Assembly (NCBI RefSeq): GCF_900129235.1
Contig: NZ_FQUV01000002.1
Coordinates: 248,001-312,000, forward strand
Source: Litoreibacter ascidiaceicola
Lineage (GTDB): Bacteria; Pseudomonadota; Alphaproteobacteria; Rhodobacterales; Rhodobacteraceae
DNA: 64,000 nucleotides
Direction: 5' to 3'
Positions 10,124 through 18,573 of this stretch are shown here, one piece after another; the stretch's first letter is position 1, and each line of letters opens with the position of its first letter. The position numbers and the translations under genes were made by a program. The notes beneath the pieces are model-generated. The model was given only the letters and a program-made list of their open reading frames with translations, searched no databases and had not been told where the DNA came from.

Positions 10124-10202
10124 CTGATAAACAGGCAATTTCCCGCGTTACATAGCAGAATCAGCTTGCAAATGACCTGCTTGGCTGCTTTTGTCTTTTG
10201 CA

Positions 10203-10233
10203 GTAGGTCGCAGGCGTTTTAAGCGCCTCCTAC
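10203..10233 (+). other. Stem-loop in the leader of the DUF4167 gene
   Basis: In the 222-bp gap after prmC, GTAGG (10203-10207) pairs with CCTAC (10229-10233) and AGGCG (10212-10216) pairs with CGCCT (10224-10228), with a four-base bulge on one side. No T-tract follows, so it is not a classic terminator. The rest of the gap shows no gene. Confidence 0.35.
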
Positions 10234-10345
10234 GCTTAAGCCCAAAATAAGGTCTCGATTCTAACGTCATGGGGACGCCGCCAGCTTGGAAGCGGATAGG
10301 ATCGAAAAACAGGACCAAAGCTCAAACGGCTGGAACCCAAAACAC

Positions 10346-10990
10346 ATGAGATCATCGAAGTCCCGCTCGCGCGGAAAGAGCCGCAATAACAACAACAACC
10401 GATCTGGCGTTAATGTCGTCAACCGGGTGTTCGACAGCTCTGGCCCTGAAGGTAAAGTGCGCGGCACCCCGCAGCAAATTATTGAGAAATACCAGCAGTT
10501 GCACCGTGATGCGCAGCTGTCGAATGACCGCGTTGCCGCTGAAAACTTCTCGCAACACGCAGAACACTATGCGCGGATGCTTGGCGAAGCGATGAAAGAG
10601 CAAGAGGCCCGCCGCGAGGCGCAAGAAGCACAGCAACAGGCGCAGCGTGAGCAGCAGCAAAAGCGCGACCAAAACCAGAATCAGAATCAGAATCGTGACC
10701 AGCCTCAAAACCAGAGCCGTGACCAATCGCGCGATCGCAGCGAAGACCAGCAGCCGGATGTTCGGGTCGATGATATGTCACCTGCAGCACTTGCCGCAGC
10801 GGCAGAGGCTCGTGCAGGCGGTGGCAATCAACCTGATGTGATCGACCTTTCCGGTGATGCCGATTCCAGTGAAAGCGGCTTGGTCGAGACGGCTGAAGCC
10901 GCGCCAAAGCCAGCCCGCAAGCCTCGGACACGCAAGCCCAAAGCCAAGCCGACCGAAGCTTCGACGGATGAAACACCCGCAGCTGAGTAA
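10346..10990 (+). CDS. DUF4167 domain protein with Q/N-rich low-complexity region
   Basis: 214 residues from ATG 10346 (MRSSKSRSRGKSR), the usual start of this alphaproteobacterial family. The conserved core is NVVNRVFDSSGPEGKVRGTP then QQIIEKYQQLHRDAQLSNDR and AENFSQHAEHYARML. The basic Asn-rich N-terminus and the Gln/Asn/Arg/Asp-rich middle (repeated QNQN and RDQ units, encoded partly by CAGAAT hexamers near 10676-10694) look disordered, and the tail is K/P/R-rich. Family function is unknown; the composition suggests nucleic-acid binding, which is inference. Confidence 0.85.
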   Translation: MRSSKSRSRGKSRNNNNNRSGVNVVNRVFDSSGPEGKVRGTPQQIIEKYQQLHRDAQLSNDRVAAENFSQHAEHYARMLGEAMKEQEARREAQEAQQQAQREQQQKRDQNQNQNQNRDQPQNQSRDQSRDRSEDQQPDVRVDDMSPAALAAAAEARAGGGNQPDVIDLSGDADSSESGLVETAEAAPKPARKPRTRKPKAKPTEASTDETPAAE

Positions 10991-11001
10991 TCAGCTGCGG
11001 G
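10976..11001. terminator. Perfect 11-bp stem-loop spanning two convergent stop codons
   Basis: CCCGCAGCTGA (10976-10986) pairs perfectly with TCAGCTGCGGG (10991-11001) over the loop GTAA. The loop contains the stop of the DUF4167 gene, and the right arm begins with the reverse-complement stop of rsmA; the two genes have no spacer. No T-tract follows on either side. Confidence 0.55.
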
Positions 11002-11833
11002 CGATTTCGCGTGCTAATGCGCAGAACGCTTCCAAAGAAACCTGTTCCGCCCGCTCTGTCGGCGGAATGCCTGCGGCCCGAAGATGGTCTTCAATCTCTG
11101 GTCCCATGACTTTCAACGCGGCACGTAGCATTTTGCGACGTTGATTGAACGCAGCTCCGACCACTCTCGATAACACCGCGGCATCTGCTTCAAACCGTGG
11201 TTTTTCGAGCGCGGTTAAATGGACCACAGCCGAATGCACCTTTGGTGCTGGCACAAACGCCTCAGGGGGCAATTCCATCACAATACGGGCGTCCGCCCGC
11301 CACTGGGCCAGCAGCGCCAACCGCCCGTATTTTTTGCTTCCGGGTGCTGCGACGATCCTCTCGGCCACCTCGCGCTGGAACATCAAAGTCAGGCTTTGCC
11401 AGAAGGGCGGCCAGTCTTTTGGGGTCAGCCACCGAACTAGCAATTCGGTACCGACATTATAGGGCAGGTTCGCTGCCACGCGGATCGGCGGGGTCAGGTG
11501 CTCTAGGGGGTTAATCTCCAGCGCGTCGCCTTCGATTACGTGCAATTGGCCAGGATAGGCGGCGGAAATTTCTGCTAGTGCAGGCAAGCAGCGCGGGTCC
11601 TTCTCGACGGCAAGTACGCGCCGCGCCCCTTCAGCCAACAGGCCACGGGTCAAGCCACCGGGCCCCGGACCAACCTCAAGCACATCGCAACCTGTCAGGT
11701 CACCCGCTTGGCGTGCGATTTTCGCGGTCAGGTTCAGATCCAGCAGGAAGTTCTGGCCAAGGCTTTTCTTTGCCGACAACTCATGGTCGCGGATCACGTC
11801 CGAGAGTGGGGGAAGCCCGTCTATTTGCGCCAT
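10991..11833 (-). CDS. rsmA: 16S rRNA (adenine1518-N6/adenine1519-N6)-dimethyltransferase
   Basis: KsgA/RsmA dimethylates two adenines near the 3' end of 16S rRNA during 30S maturation. 280 residues from ATG 11833 ([20 protein letters not shown]). Motifs: [11 protein letters not shown], the SAM loop [14 protein letters not shown] acidic residue and the catalytic AANLPYNV. It starts 1 bp after the pdxA stop, the common pdxA-rsmA order at the end of the surA/lptD operon. Confidence 0.96.
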   Translation of the reverse strand: MAQIDGLPPLSDVIRDHELSAKKSLGQNFLLDLNLTAKIARQAGDLTGCDVLEVGPGPGGLTRGLLAEGARRVLAVEKDPRCLPALAEISAAYPGQLHVIEGDALEINPLEHLTPPIRVAANLPYNVGTELLVRWLTPKDWPPFWQSLTLMFQREVAERIVAAPGSKKYGRLALLAQWRADARIVMELPPEAFVPAPKVHSAVVHLTALEKPRFEADAAVLSRVVGAAFNQRRKMLRAALKVMGPEIEDHLRAAGIPPTERAEQVSLEAFCALAREIARS

Positions 11834-11834
11834 G

Positions 11835-12800
11835 TCATCCTCGCTTGCCCACCATGTCCCACGCCATGCGCAGGGCTGCGATCGTGGAGGTAGGATCGGC
11901 CAAGCCTTTGCCCGCAATGTCGAAAGCTGTGCCATGGTCGGGGGAGGTGCGGATAAACGGCAGTCCGAGGGTCACGTTGACCCCGCCCGAAAAGTCGATT
12001 GTCTTGATCGGAATCAAGGCTTGGTCGTGGTACATACAGATCGCTGCGTCATATCCAGCACGGGCTTGCGCGTGGAACATCGTATCAGCGCTCATCGGGC
12101 CGGACAGGCGCATTCCATTTTGCGACAAGCGTTCCATGAGTGGGGAAATAAGCGTGATCTCTTCGGTTCCCATTGCGCCGCCTTCACCCGCATGAGGGTT
12201 CAGTCCTGCAACGGCCAAACGCGGCTCCGCGATCCCGAAGTCGCGGATTAGTGCCGCATGGGTGATGCGAAGTGTGTCTTCCAACAACCCGGCGGTAAGG
12301 GCATCGGGAACATCGGCCACGGCGATGTGGATGGTCACCGGAACGACCCGCAAATCGGGACAGGCAAGCATCATCACCACGCGTTCGACACCGGCCAAGG
12401 CTGCAAGGTATTCCGTGTGCCCAGGATAGGCAAAATCCGCGCCGTCTTTGAGAGCCTTTTTATGAATTGGCAGAGTACAAAGTCCCGACGCCGCGCCAGA
12501 GCGCACCAGTTCGACCCCGCGCGCAATCACGTCAATCACCCCTTGCGCGTTGCGCGGATCGGGAACGCCCGGTGTGGCGTCTCCAGCAAAATCATGGTGC
12601 AGCAAGGGCAGGGTGGTCTCTTGGCCAGTGACTTCTGACAGAGACGTCACTTCAAATACGGGCCCTGTGACGTGCCGACGATCGGCAAGAAGCACCATCG
12701 GCACTTCGCCACGTACCGCCGCAAAGGCAGTGTGGGCGATCTCAAGGCCAACGCCCGCAGGCTCGCCGCAGCTTACCACGACGGGAGGGTGCTGGCTCAT
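11835..12800 (-). CDS. pdxA: 4-hydroxythreonine-4-phosphate dehydrogenase
   Basis: Pyridoxal 5'-phosphate biosynthesis. 321 residues. Visible family signatures are [14 protein letters not shown] at the N-terminus, the metal-site [20 protein letters not shown], and [13 protein letters not shown] with a second metal-binding His. Its start overlaps the surA stop by 4 bp. It sits in the conserved lptD-surA-pdxA-rsmA order. Confidence 0.96.
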   Translation of the reverse strand: MSQHPPVVVSCGEPAGVGLEIAHTAFAAVRGEVPMVLLADRRHVTGPVFEVTSLSEVTGQETTLPLLHHDFAGDATPGVPDPRNAQGVIDVIARGVELVRSGAASGLCTLPIHKKALKDGADFAYPGHTEYLAALAGVERVVMMLACPDLRVVPVTIHIAVADVPDALTAGLLEDTLRITHAALIRDFGIAEPRLAVAGLNPHAGEGGAMGTEEITLISPLMERLSQNGMRLSGPMSADTMFHAQARAGYDAAICMYHDQALIPIKTIDFSGGVNVTLGLPFIRTSPDHGTAFDIAGKGLADPTSTIAALRMAWDMVGKRG

Positions 12801-14053
12801 TGCTCGACGATGATAGCGTCGGCGCGCAGTTCTTCAAGAAAGCTGTCCGCATAGGAGGTGATGCGCTGGTTGAACAATTGCTCACGAACGCGGCTGCGTA
12901 GGTCGACTTCTTCACCGTTCTCGTCCAGCGGGATATCCAGCGTCCGGCCGCATAGCATCAGGTAAACCAAGAACTGGCCGTTCTGGCGGGTCAGCGCGGT
13001 GGAAACTTCATTGCTGTCGAGCTTTGCCAACTCGAGGGCGATGTCTCCGGGCACGTCGGCGGTGGGTAAGACAGTGCGTTCGAAATACTCCGGCGGCAGG
13101 TCTTTCGCAGGTGTATAGAGGTCGTCGCAGGTGTCGTAACGCTCTTCAAAGGTTTTGGCTTGCGCCAATGTTTCGGCTGTCCTACCACCTGGGAAAAGTA
13201 CAGTCGCATATTCCAATGCTTGGGTTTCCGGTGATCCTGCCTCGGTTTCTTCGAGACCGCGCAGTTGGAACACACCGATGGCGTTCCCAAGGTTCAGCGG
13301 TTCGCTCACTTCGCCCGGTCCAAGTGTCAGCACGGCGGCACGGATTTGCGGAGGGACATTGCCCAAAGGAAGCCATTCAAGACGCCCGCCACGCCCACGG
13401 GTGGGGGAGGCGGAGTAGCGCCGTGCGGCGGCACTGAATGCGCTTTCAGACGAAATAGTCTCTGACAGGCGTTGCGCCAGCGCTTGGTTGCGCTCCGCAG
13501 TCTGGGGGGCAAGTGGCAAAACGATTTCGGCCAACAGAACCCGCGCGCCGCCCGTTGTGCCTTGAAGAGCCAACGCGCGGTCGACCTCTGGTTCCGACAC
13601 TTGGCTACGTGCGCCAAAACGGCCCTGTACCAACTCGCGCCATGCAAGCCCCGCGATCACGAAGTCGCGGAAGGTTTCCGCCGACACGCCGGCTTGGCTC
13701 ACGGCCTTGATAAACTCATCAGCAGTCAGGTTTGCGCGGGACGCGAACTCTTCCATGCCTTCGACGATTTGTTCTTCTGTCGGGGTAATTCCCGCGCGTC
13801 GCGTTTCCATCAGGCGCAATCTGTCATCGATCAGCCCCTTGCGGGCTTCGGTTTTTGCGTTTCCGGGAGCGCGGAGCACATTGAGAAACAGCTCGCGTTG
13901 TTGAAGCTCGTAATTCGTGATGACCAGATCGTTCACCGTGATGGCGGTCTGGAACAGCCCTTGCTGCTGCGCACTCGCGGCAGGCGCAAGAAAGGCCAGT
14001 GCTGTAAGGGTGAAAGCAAAAATCCGGGTCAGGAGCGCATGTTTCGGCATCAT
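12797..14053 (-). CDS. surA: SurA-like periplasmic peptidyl-prolyl isomerase/chaperone
   Basis: Periplasmic chaperone for outer-membrane protein folding, about 418 residues. Two adjacent ATGs (14053, 14050) precede a signal peptide ending APAASAQQQG. The N-terminal SurA_N region (ITVNDLVITNYELQQRELFL) is clear. One parvulin domain lies around residues 170-270 (RVLLAEIVLP, then FSAAARRYSASPTRGRGGRLEWLPLGNVP and FQLRG). A second parvulin domain is not evident, as in other short alphaproteobacterial forms. It follows lptD, whose beta-barrel is a known SurA client in E. coli. Confidence 0.88.
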   Translation of the reverse strand: MMPKHALLTRIFAFTLTALAFLAPAASAQQQGLFQTAITVNDLVITNYELQQRELFLNVLRAPGNAKTEARKGLIDDRLRLMETRRAGITPTEEQIVEGMEEFASRANLTADEFIKAVSQAGVSAETFRDFVIAGLAWRELVQGRFGARSQVSEPEVDRALALQGTTGGARVLLAEIVLPLAPQTAERNQALAQRLSETISSESAFSAAARRYSASPTRGRGGRLEWLPLGNVPPQIRAAVLTLGPGEVSEPLNLGNAIGVFQLRGLEETEAGSPETQALEYATVLFPGGRTAETLAQAKTFEERYDTCDDLYTPAKDLPPEYFERTVLPTADVPGDIALELAKLDSNEVSTALTRQNGQFLVYLMLCGRTLDIPLDENGEEVDLRSRVREQLFNQRITSYADSFLEELRADAIIVEQ

Positions 14054-14070
14054 ATTATCTGCTCTGTTCT

Positions 14071-16227
14071 TTATCCGTTGCACTGTCTGGCGAAGCTTCC
14101 TCCGCCGATCCCCCGCGCGCCGAAGCCCGCAAGCTGGACCGACAGGCTCAGGTCCGTCGTTGGCGATACACTAGTCGAAGTCGTGAAGCGGCGCGAGACC
14201 GAAAGGTCCATTTTTGCGCATTCGTTCTGGTAGCTAATCCCTAGCCCTGCCTCGGTGGTGCGATCATTCACAAAATCGTAGCGTAGCTCGCTGGACAAGG
14301 TCCAGTGCCGCGACACGCGGTAAGCACCTTCAAAGGCCAGTTCTGAGGTATCCGTAGGCCGACCCTCAGCCACATCAGCCTCTAACCAAGCAAAGGTCGA
14401 GGCCAGTTGGAACGTGTCCGTCGTCCAGCCCATACGCATTTCGTTGCGCGCGAAAGAAAACTGATCGTCAAAGATGGCGCGGTTGATCAGATCAAAGCTC
14501 TCGCCGACCTTCAACTGGGCCGCCACAAGCCAGTCGGACTTCGAGCCGGTCAGACCGGTCGAATTGGAAAACTGATTTAGGTCGTCGCGACGCAAGATTC
14601 GCCCGACTGTCAGGCCAAGCTTCCATCCGGAATGGCTTTCGCGCGTGTAGGTCAGGCCGAGATTGAGCCGGTTGCCAAGCTCGCGGTTGTCCACACCGGG
14701 TGCGCGTGAAAACTCGAAGATGTTTGCCTCGTCGAATTCGACCAGCAGGCTGTCCTCATTGTCGACTTCACCGCTTACACTGTTTTTCGACAAGACCAGT
14801 TGAACAACCGGTTCCAGCAGATGGTTGGCACGCGCGCCCTGGCGCAACATCGGCCAGCGCCATTCTACCGCGGCATAAGGTGTGACTTCCACGGTGTCGT
14901 CAAAAGCAAGTGTCGGGTTCGCGCGGGGCTGGCGGATTTTGTAGCCGTCGATAAAAATCGCGCCCTCGGCCGCGACCATCATCCCGTTGCTCCATAACCA
15001 ATCCCTGCGCCATTCGGCCGAGGTGGAAATGCGCACCACATCACGTGATAATCCCGCGCTTGTCGGGTCAGAGTCCGCGCGACGATAATGCCCGTGGGTC
15101 TGAGCCGTCAAAGTTGCAATTCCGCCAAGAGACGACGGGGCAAATCGTTTTATGTATGTCGCATCGCCCACAAGTGTCGGCAGGGTGCGGTTGTCATCGC
15201 CATCGCGGAGCGATTTGTAGTGGATCAGCTCCGCGCCGATATACTCGTCGCGACTGGCGCGCTCGACCGAGATCGCGCTGTCGAGGATGTCTTTGTCGGA
15301 ATAGCCGTAAAGCAGCAGGTAGCCTGGGTCTGACACCAGTTCGACATCAAACTTGCCGGTAAAGCCTCGACCCAATGCAAATGTGCCGTCGGCAAACAGG
15401 TAGCTGCGCGCGTCAAGGTTGGTCACATTGTCATCGGTCACCGCACCGTTCAGTTCGATTTCGCCTTTCGCGAATTTCTGGCGGTATCGCGCTTCCAGTG
15501 TTCTCGCACCTTTGCTGGTCACCCATGGCGTTAAGGTCAGATCGGCATGATCCCCCAGCGTAAAGAAATACGGTGTGCGTAAACCAACACCCAAATCGCC
15601 GTTGGAGCGGAGTTCGGGAAACAAAAATCCGTTTGACCGCTTCACAGTCGGGTCAGGCAGACGCAGATAGGGAGTATAGAAAACTGGAACACCAAGGACC
15701 CTTAGCGTTGCCTCATCAAAATAGATCTGGCGCTCGGTCGCGTCATGAACAACACGCTTCGAGCGGATTTCCCAAAGTGGCACCGGATCGCTTTCACAGA
15801 TGTGGCAGCTGGACGCGATGGTTTTGTAAAACTGGGTGTAGCGCCCCTCGGTGCGGCGAATTTCAGCTGCGGCGACCTGAAGCTGCCGCGCGTAAACCAC
15901 ACGGGCGCTTTTCAACACACCGTCCCGCAGGTCACCGGACAATTGCGCGAAGTCGGCGACGATTAGGGTATCTGTTTGGTCGATGATGTAAATCGGGCCT
16001 GTGACCACCAAGGTATCGGTTTCGCCATTATACGAAATTGATTGCGCTCGAAGCCGCACCCCGTTTTGCAGGATTTCCACATTTCCGGAGGCGCGCAATT
16101 CCTGAGTACCGCTTGCAAAGACGACGCTGTCCGCCACAAGGCTCGCGGTTTCCACGGCTTGCTGCTGTGCAAAGCCGGGGGCTGCGGCGCTTGCAGCCAT
16201 AAATAAACCAAACAGGGCCGCACGCAT
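14071..16227 (-). CDS. lptD: LPS-assembly outer-membrane protein LptD
   Basis: Beta-barrel that inserts lipopolysaccharide into the outer leaflet. 718 residues from ATG 16227 (MRAALFGLFMAASAAAPGFAQQQ, signal peptide). An OstA-like N-terminal domain (ADSVVFASGTQELRASGNVEI) is followed by the LptD barrel (VPVFYTPYLRLPDP, NGFLFPELRSNGDLGVGLRTPYF). Cys in SSCHICES near the N-terminus and in NECAK and ARQCNG at the C-terminus fit the paired disulfides that activate LptD in E. coli. It begins 1 bp after lptG and is followed by surA. Confidence 0.95.
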   Translation of the reverse strand: MRAALFGLFMAASAAAPGFAQQQAVETASLVADSVVFASGTQELRASGNVEILQNGVRLRAQSISYNGETDTLVVTGPIYIIDQTDTLIVADFAQLSGDLRDGVLKSARVVYARQLQVAAAEIRRTEGRYTQFYKTIASSCHICESDPVPLWEIRSKRVVHDATERQIYFDEATLRVLGVPVFYTPYLRLPDPTVKRSNGFLFPELRSNGDLGVGLRTPYFFTLGDHADLTLTPWVTSKGARTLEARYRQKFAKGEIELNGAVTDDNVTNLDARSYLFADGTFALGRGFTGKFDVELVSDPGYLLLYGYSDKDILDSAISVERASRDEYIGAELIHYKSLRDGDDNRTLPTLVGDATYIKRFAPSSLGGIATLTAQTHGHYRRADSDPTSAGLSRDVVRISTSAEWRRDWLWSNGMMVAAEGAIFIDGYKIRQPRANPTLAFDDTVEVTPYAAVEWRWPMLRQGARANHLLEPVVQLVLSKNSVSGEVDNEDSLLVEFDEANIFEFSRAPGVDNRELGNRLNLGLTYTRESHSGWKLGLTVGRILRRDDLNQFSNSTGLTGSKSDWLVAAQLKVGESFDLINRAIFDDQFSFARNEMRMGWTTDTFQLASTFAWLEADVAEGRPTDTSELAFEGAYRVSRHWTLSSELRYDFVNDRTTEAGLGISYQNECAKMDLSVSRRFTTSTSVSPTTDLSLSVQLAGFGARGIGGGSFARQCNG

Positions 16228-16228
16228 G

Positions 16229-17326
16229 TCAGCCGTCCTCCGTGTGCAACAACAAGCCCAGCGACAGGAAGATTCCTGCAAGCGGCGGGGCCCACGCGGC
16301 AACCAGTACCGGAATTTGCCCGTTCTGGCCAAGCACCTGAGCAAAGTTTCGCAAAAAGAAAATGCCAAACCCCATGAGGACCGCGAACAACACCATAAGA
16401 CCAGTGCGCCCGAAGCGGGTATGACGCATCGTAAAGCCAGCCCCGATCAGCACCATCGCAGCCAACAATACAGGGTTCGCAAGCTCCATATTCAGCCAGA
16501 CCCGATGTTGCAGGGCAGAGAACCCCGCTCGGTCCAGTTGCCGGATGAACCTTGGCAGGTCCCAGATCGGAATCGACTCCGGACTTCCGAAGCTGTCTCG
16601 AATTTGATCACGGGTTAGATCGGATTTCACATTGATCTGCGGGTGAAGCACAGCGCCGGTTTCGGGGTTCTCCAGATCGGAAAAAGTCCACCGTTTTGCC
16701 TTGGATAGAACCCAGCTCCCTGGCTCCAGCAGCGCCTCGGCAGCTTCGATGCGATAACTGACCGACCCGTCGCCGTTGAAGCCATAAAAGGTGACCCCGA
16801 AAAACCGTGTCCCATCCAGATTGGAGCGCTCTGCGCGGATGACCACCTGACCTCCGGCGCTGGCCTGACGCAGCCACAGACCTTCTTCGGAGACGGAGCT
16901 AACCGACCCGCCCGTGTTGGCGTAGCGGCTAGAGACAACTTCGAATTGTTTGGACGTGGCCGCAACAATTGGGTTCAGCACAGCGACACCAAGTGCGCCA
17001 AAAACCAGAGATGTCAGAACAGGGGCCGCCAGCGAACGCAGCGCAGAACGCCCCGACGCACGGGTCACAACCAGCTCCGATGTTCGCGCGAGCCCGAGGA
17101 AAAGTGTGATGGTTGCAAGCACAACCAACAGCGGAAGCATGCGGTACATGGCAGCGGGGGCGTTGAGCAATGCAAGCTGACCTGCTTCCATGACGCCAAC
17201 CTGATCACTGTCGAAGCGGCGCATTTGCTCGACTAGATCAATCAACAAAACGATACCGAAAAACACCCCGAACACCAGTGTGAACGACCACGCGAAGCGG
17301 CGGGCAAAATAGATATCAAGCCTCAT
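16229..17326 (-). CDS. lptG: LPS export permease LptG
   Basis: Inner-membrane permease of the LptB2FG exporter. 365 residues of the YjgP/YjgQ family: TM segments near the N-terminus (LDIYFARRFAWSFTLVFGVF and later ALLNAPAAMYRMLPLLVVLAT), a periplasmic jellyroll region, and TM segments near the C-terminus (VLLAAMVLIGAGFTMR). Its start overlaps the lptF stop by 4 bp, which couples the two permease subunits. Confidence 0.93.
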   Translation of the reverse strand: MRLDIYFARRFAWSFTLVFGVFFGIVLLIDLVEQMRRFDSDQVGVMEAGQLALLNAPAAMYRMLPLLVVLATITLFLGLARTSELVVTRASGRSALRSLAAPVLTSLVFGALGVAVLNPIVAATSKQFEVVSSRYANTGGSVSSVSEEGLWLRQASAGGQVVIRAERSNLDGTRFFGVTFYGFNGDGSVSYRIEAAEALLEPGSWVLSKAKRWTFSDLENPETGAVLHPQINVKSDLTRDQIRDSFGSPESIPIWDLPRFIRQLDRAGFSALQHRVWLNMELANPVLLAAMVLIGAGFTMRHTRFGRTGLMVLFAVLMGFGIFFLRNFAQVLGQNGQIPVLVAAWAPPLAGIFLSLGLLLHTEDG

Positions 17327-18450
17327 GCCGGTATCCCTTTCGGGGTGCGCCCACGCATGCGTTTCATTGATGTCGAGTAAAGCAAAAGTGCCGAGATCAA
17401 TGCCCCCACGGCCGGAGCAGCATAGGCCAGCCAGAACAATGCCGCGTCCTTGCGGGCCGCTTCTTCGGCCACGTTGGAAACCATTTGCACCAAAATAATC
17501 AGCACAACCGCGATGACGACTTGCCGCCAGACCCCGAAGCGCGAGAAGCCCCCCAGCATCAAAGTGGCAAAGCCCATGAGCGGAACCACAATTGCCAGAA
17601 GTGATTTGGCAAAGCGATCATGCGCTTCGAACAAAAAGTCGGGCAAGTCGCCATGGGCCGAGGCCAGATCCGCCTCGGACGGGTTGAGCAACACCGGTGT
17701 GGACAATTCTCTGAGGTCGCGATTTCGCGCGCCGCTTGGGCCAATCAAGGCCCCGATATTGTATGCGAAGTCTTCGAAGGCGACGGTGGACAATCGGCCA
17801 GTGTCTTTATGAAAGGTTTGGGCCAGCCCGTTGCGCATTACCAGCCTTGGACCGGACACCGCGCGCACCAGAAATGCGCGTTCCGCCGTGTAGGTAACCA
17901 CCGCCGTCGGATCACGGCTGTCTTCCAAGAACAGCTCGTCAAGTTCGCCCAGTTCCGTAATGTTGCGGATATATACGGCGATATCGGAGGTCGGATGCAG
18001 GAACTGGCCTTCTTTCAGGAACTGCGCTGTGATGTCTTTGGATATTTCCTGACTGCGTCCTGCAAGCTCGGTGCGCGCCGCGGGAACAAGAACATGCGCG
18101 AGCACCGCGACCAGAACGGCAACCAACACGCCGAAATAAATTACAGGCCGTCCGATCCGCAACGACGAAGCGCCCGCCGTTTGCAAAACCACCATTTCCG
18201 AATCCGAGCTGAGGCGATTTGTGACATATACGGCGGCCACGAATGCCGAAATCGGCAGTACAATCAGGATGACATATGGCAAGGTGAGCAAGGTGAACTC
18301 CAGAAACACCAATGCGGTCTGGCCATCGCTGATCAGTTGGTCAAACAAGCCAATTGCGCGGTTCACCCAATATACGGATACCAAAACAAGAGAGAAGAAG
18401 CCGAACAGGATCAACAATTGCGACAGCATGTATCTGTCGAATCGTGCCAA
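17323..18450 (-). CDS. lptF: LPS export permease LptF
   Basis: Partner of LptG. 375 residues, YjgP/YjgQ family. The start is read as TTG 18450 (ARFDRYMLSQLLILFGFFSL): GGGAGG sits 7 bp upstream on the minus strand, and the RFDRYML segment before the first ATG (18429) belongs to the family N-terminus as I know it from relatives. TM segments flank a periplasmic domain, and the tail ends ALLLYSTSMKRMRGRTPKG. First gene of the six-gene envelope operon lptFG-lptD-surA-pdxA-rsmA; divergent from pepA. Confidence 0.92.
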   Translation of the reverse strand: MARFDRYMLSQLLILFGFFSLVLVSVYWVNRAIGLFDQLISDGQTALVFLEFTLLTLPYVILIVLPISAFVAAVYVTNRLSSDSEMVVLQTAGASSLRIGRPVIYFGVLVAVLVAVLAHVLVPAARTELAGRSQEISKDITAQFLKEGQFLHPTSDIAVYIRNITELGELDELFLEDSRDPTAVVTYTAERAFLVRAVSGPRLVMRNGLAQTFHKDTGRLSTVAFEDFAYNIGALIGPSGARNRDLRELSTPVLLNPSEADLASAHGDLPDFLFEAHDRFAKSLLAIVVPLMGFATLMLGGFSRFGVWRQVVIAVVLIILVQMVSNVAEEAARKDAALFWLAYAAPAVGALISALLLYSTSMKRMRGRTPKGIPA

Positions 18451-18573
18451 ACTCTGTCCTCCCTAGTTGTTGAGTGACTTTTTAGCGCAAAATCTGGGGG
18501 TGGAACAGGGGGTTCTGGTCATTGCTCTCTGCCCGCGCTAGCAATGGGGAAACCCTCCAATATAGGCAGACTC

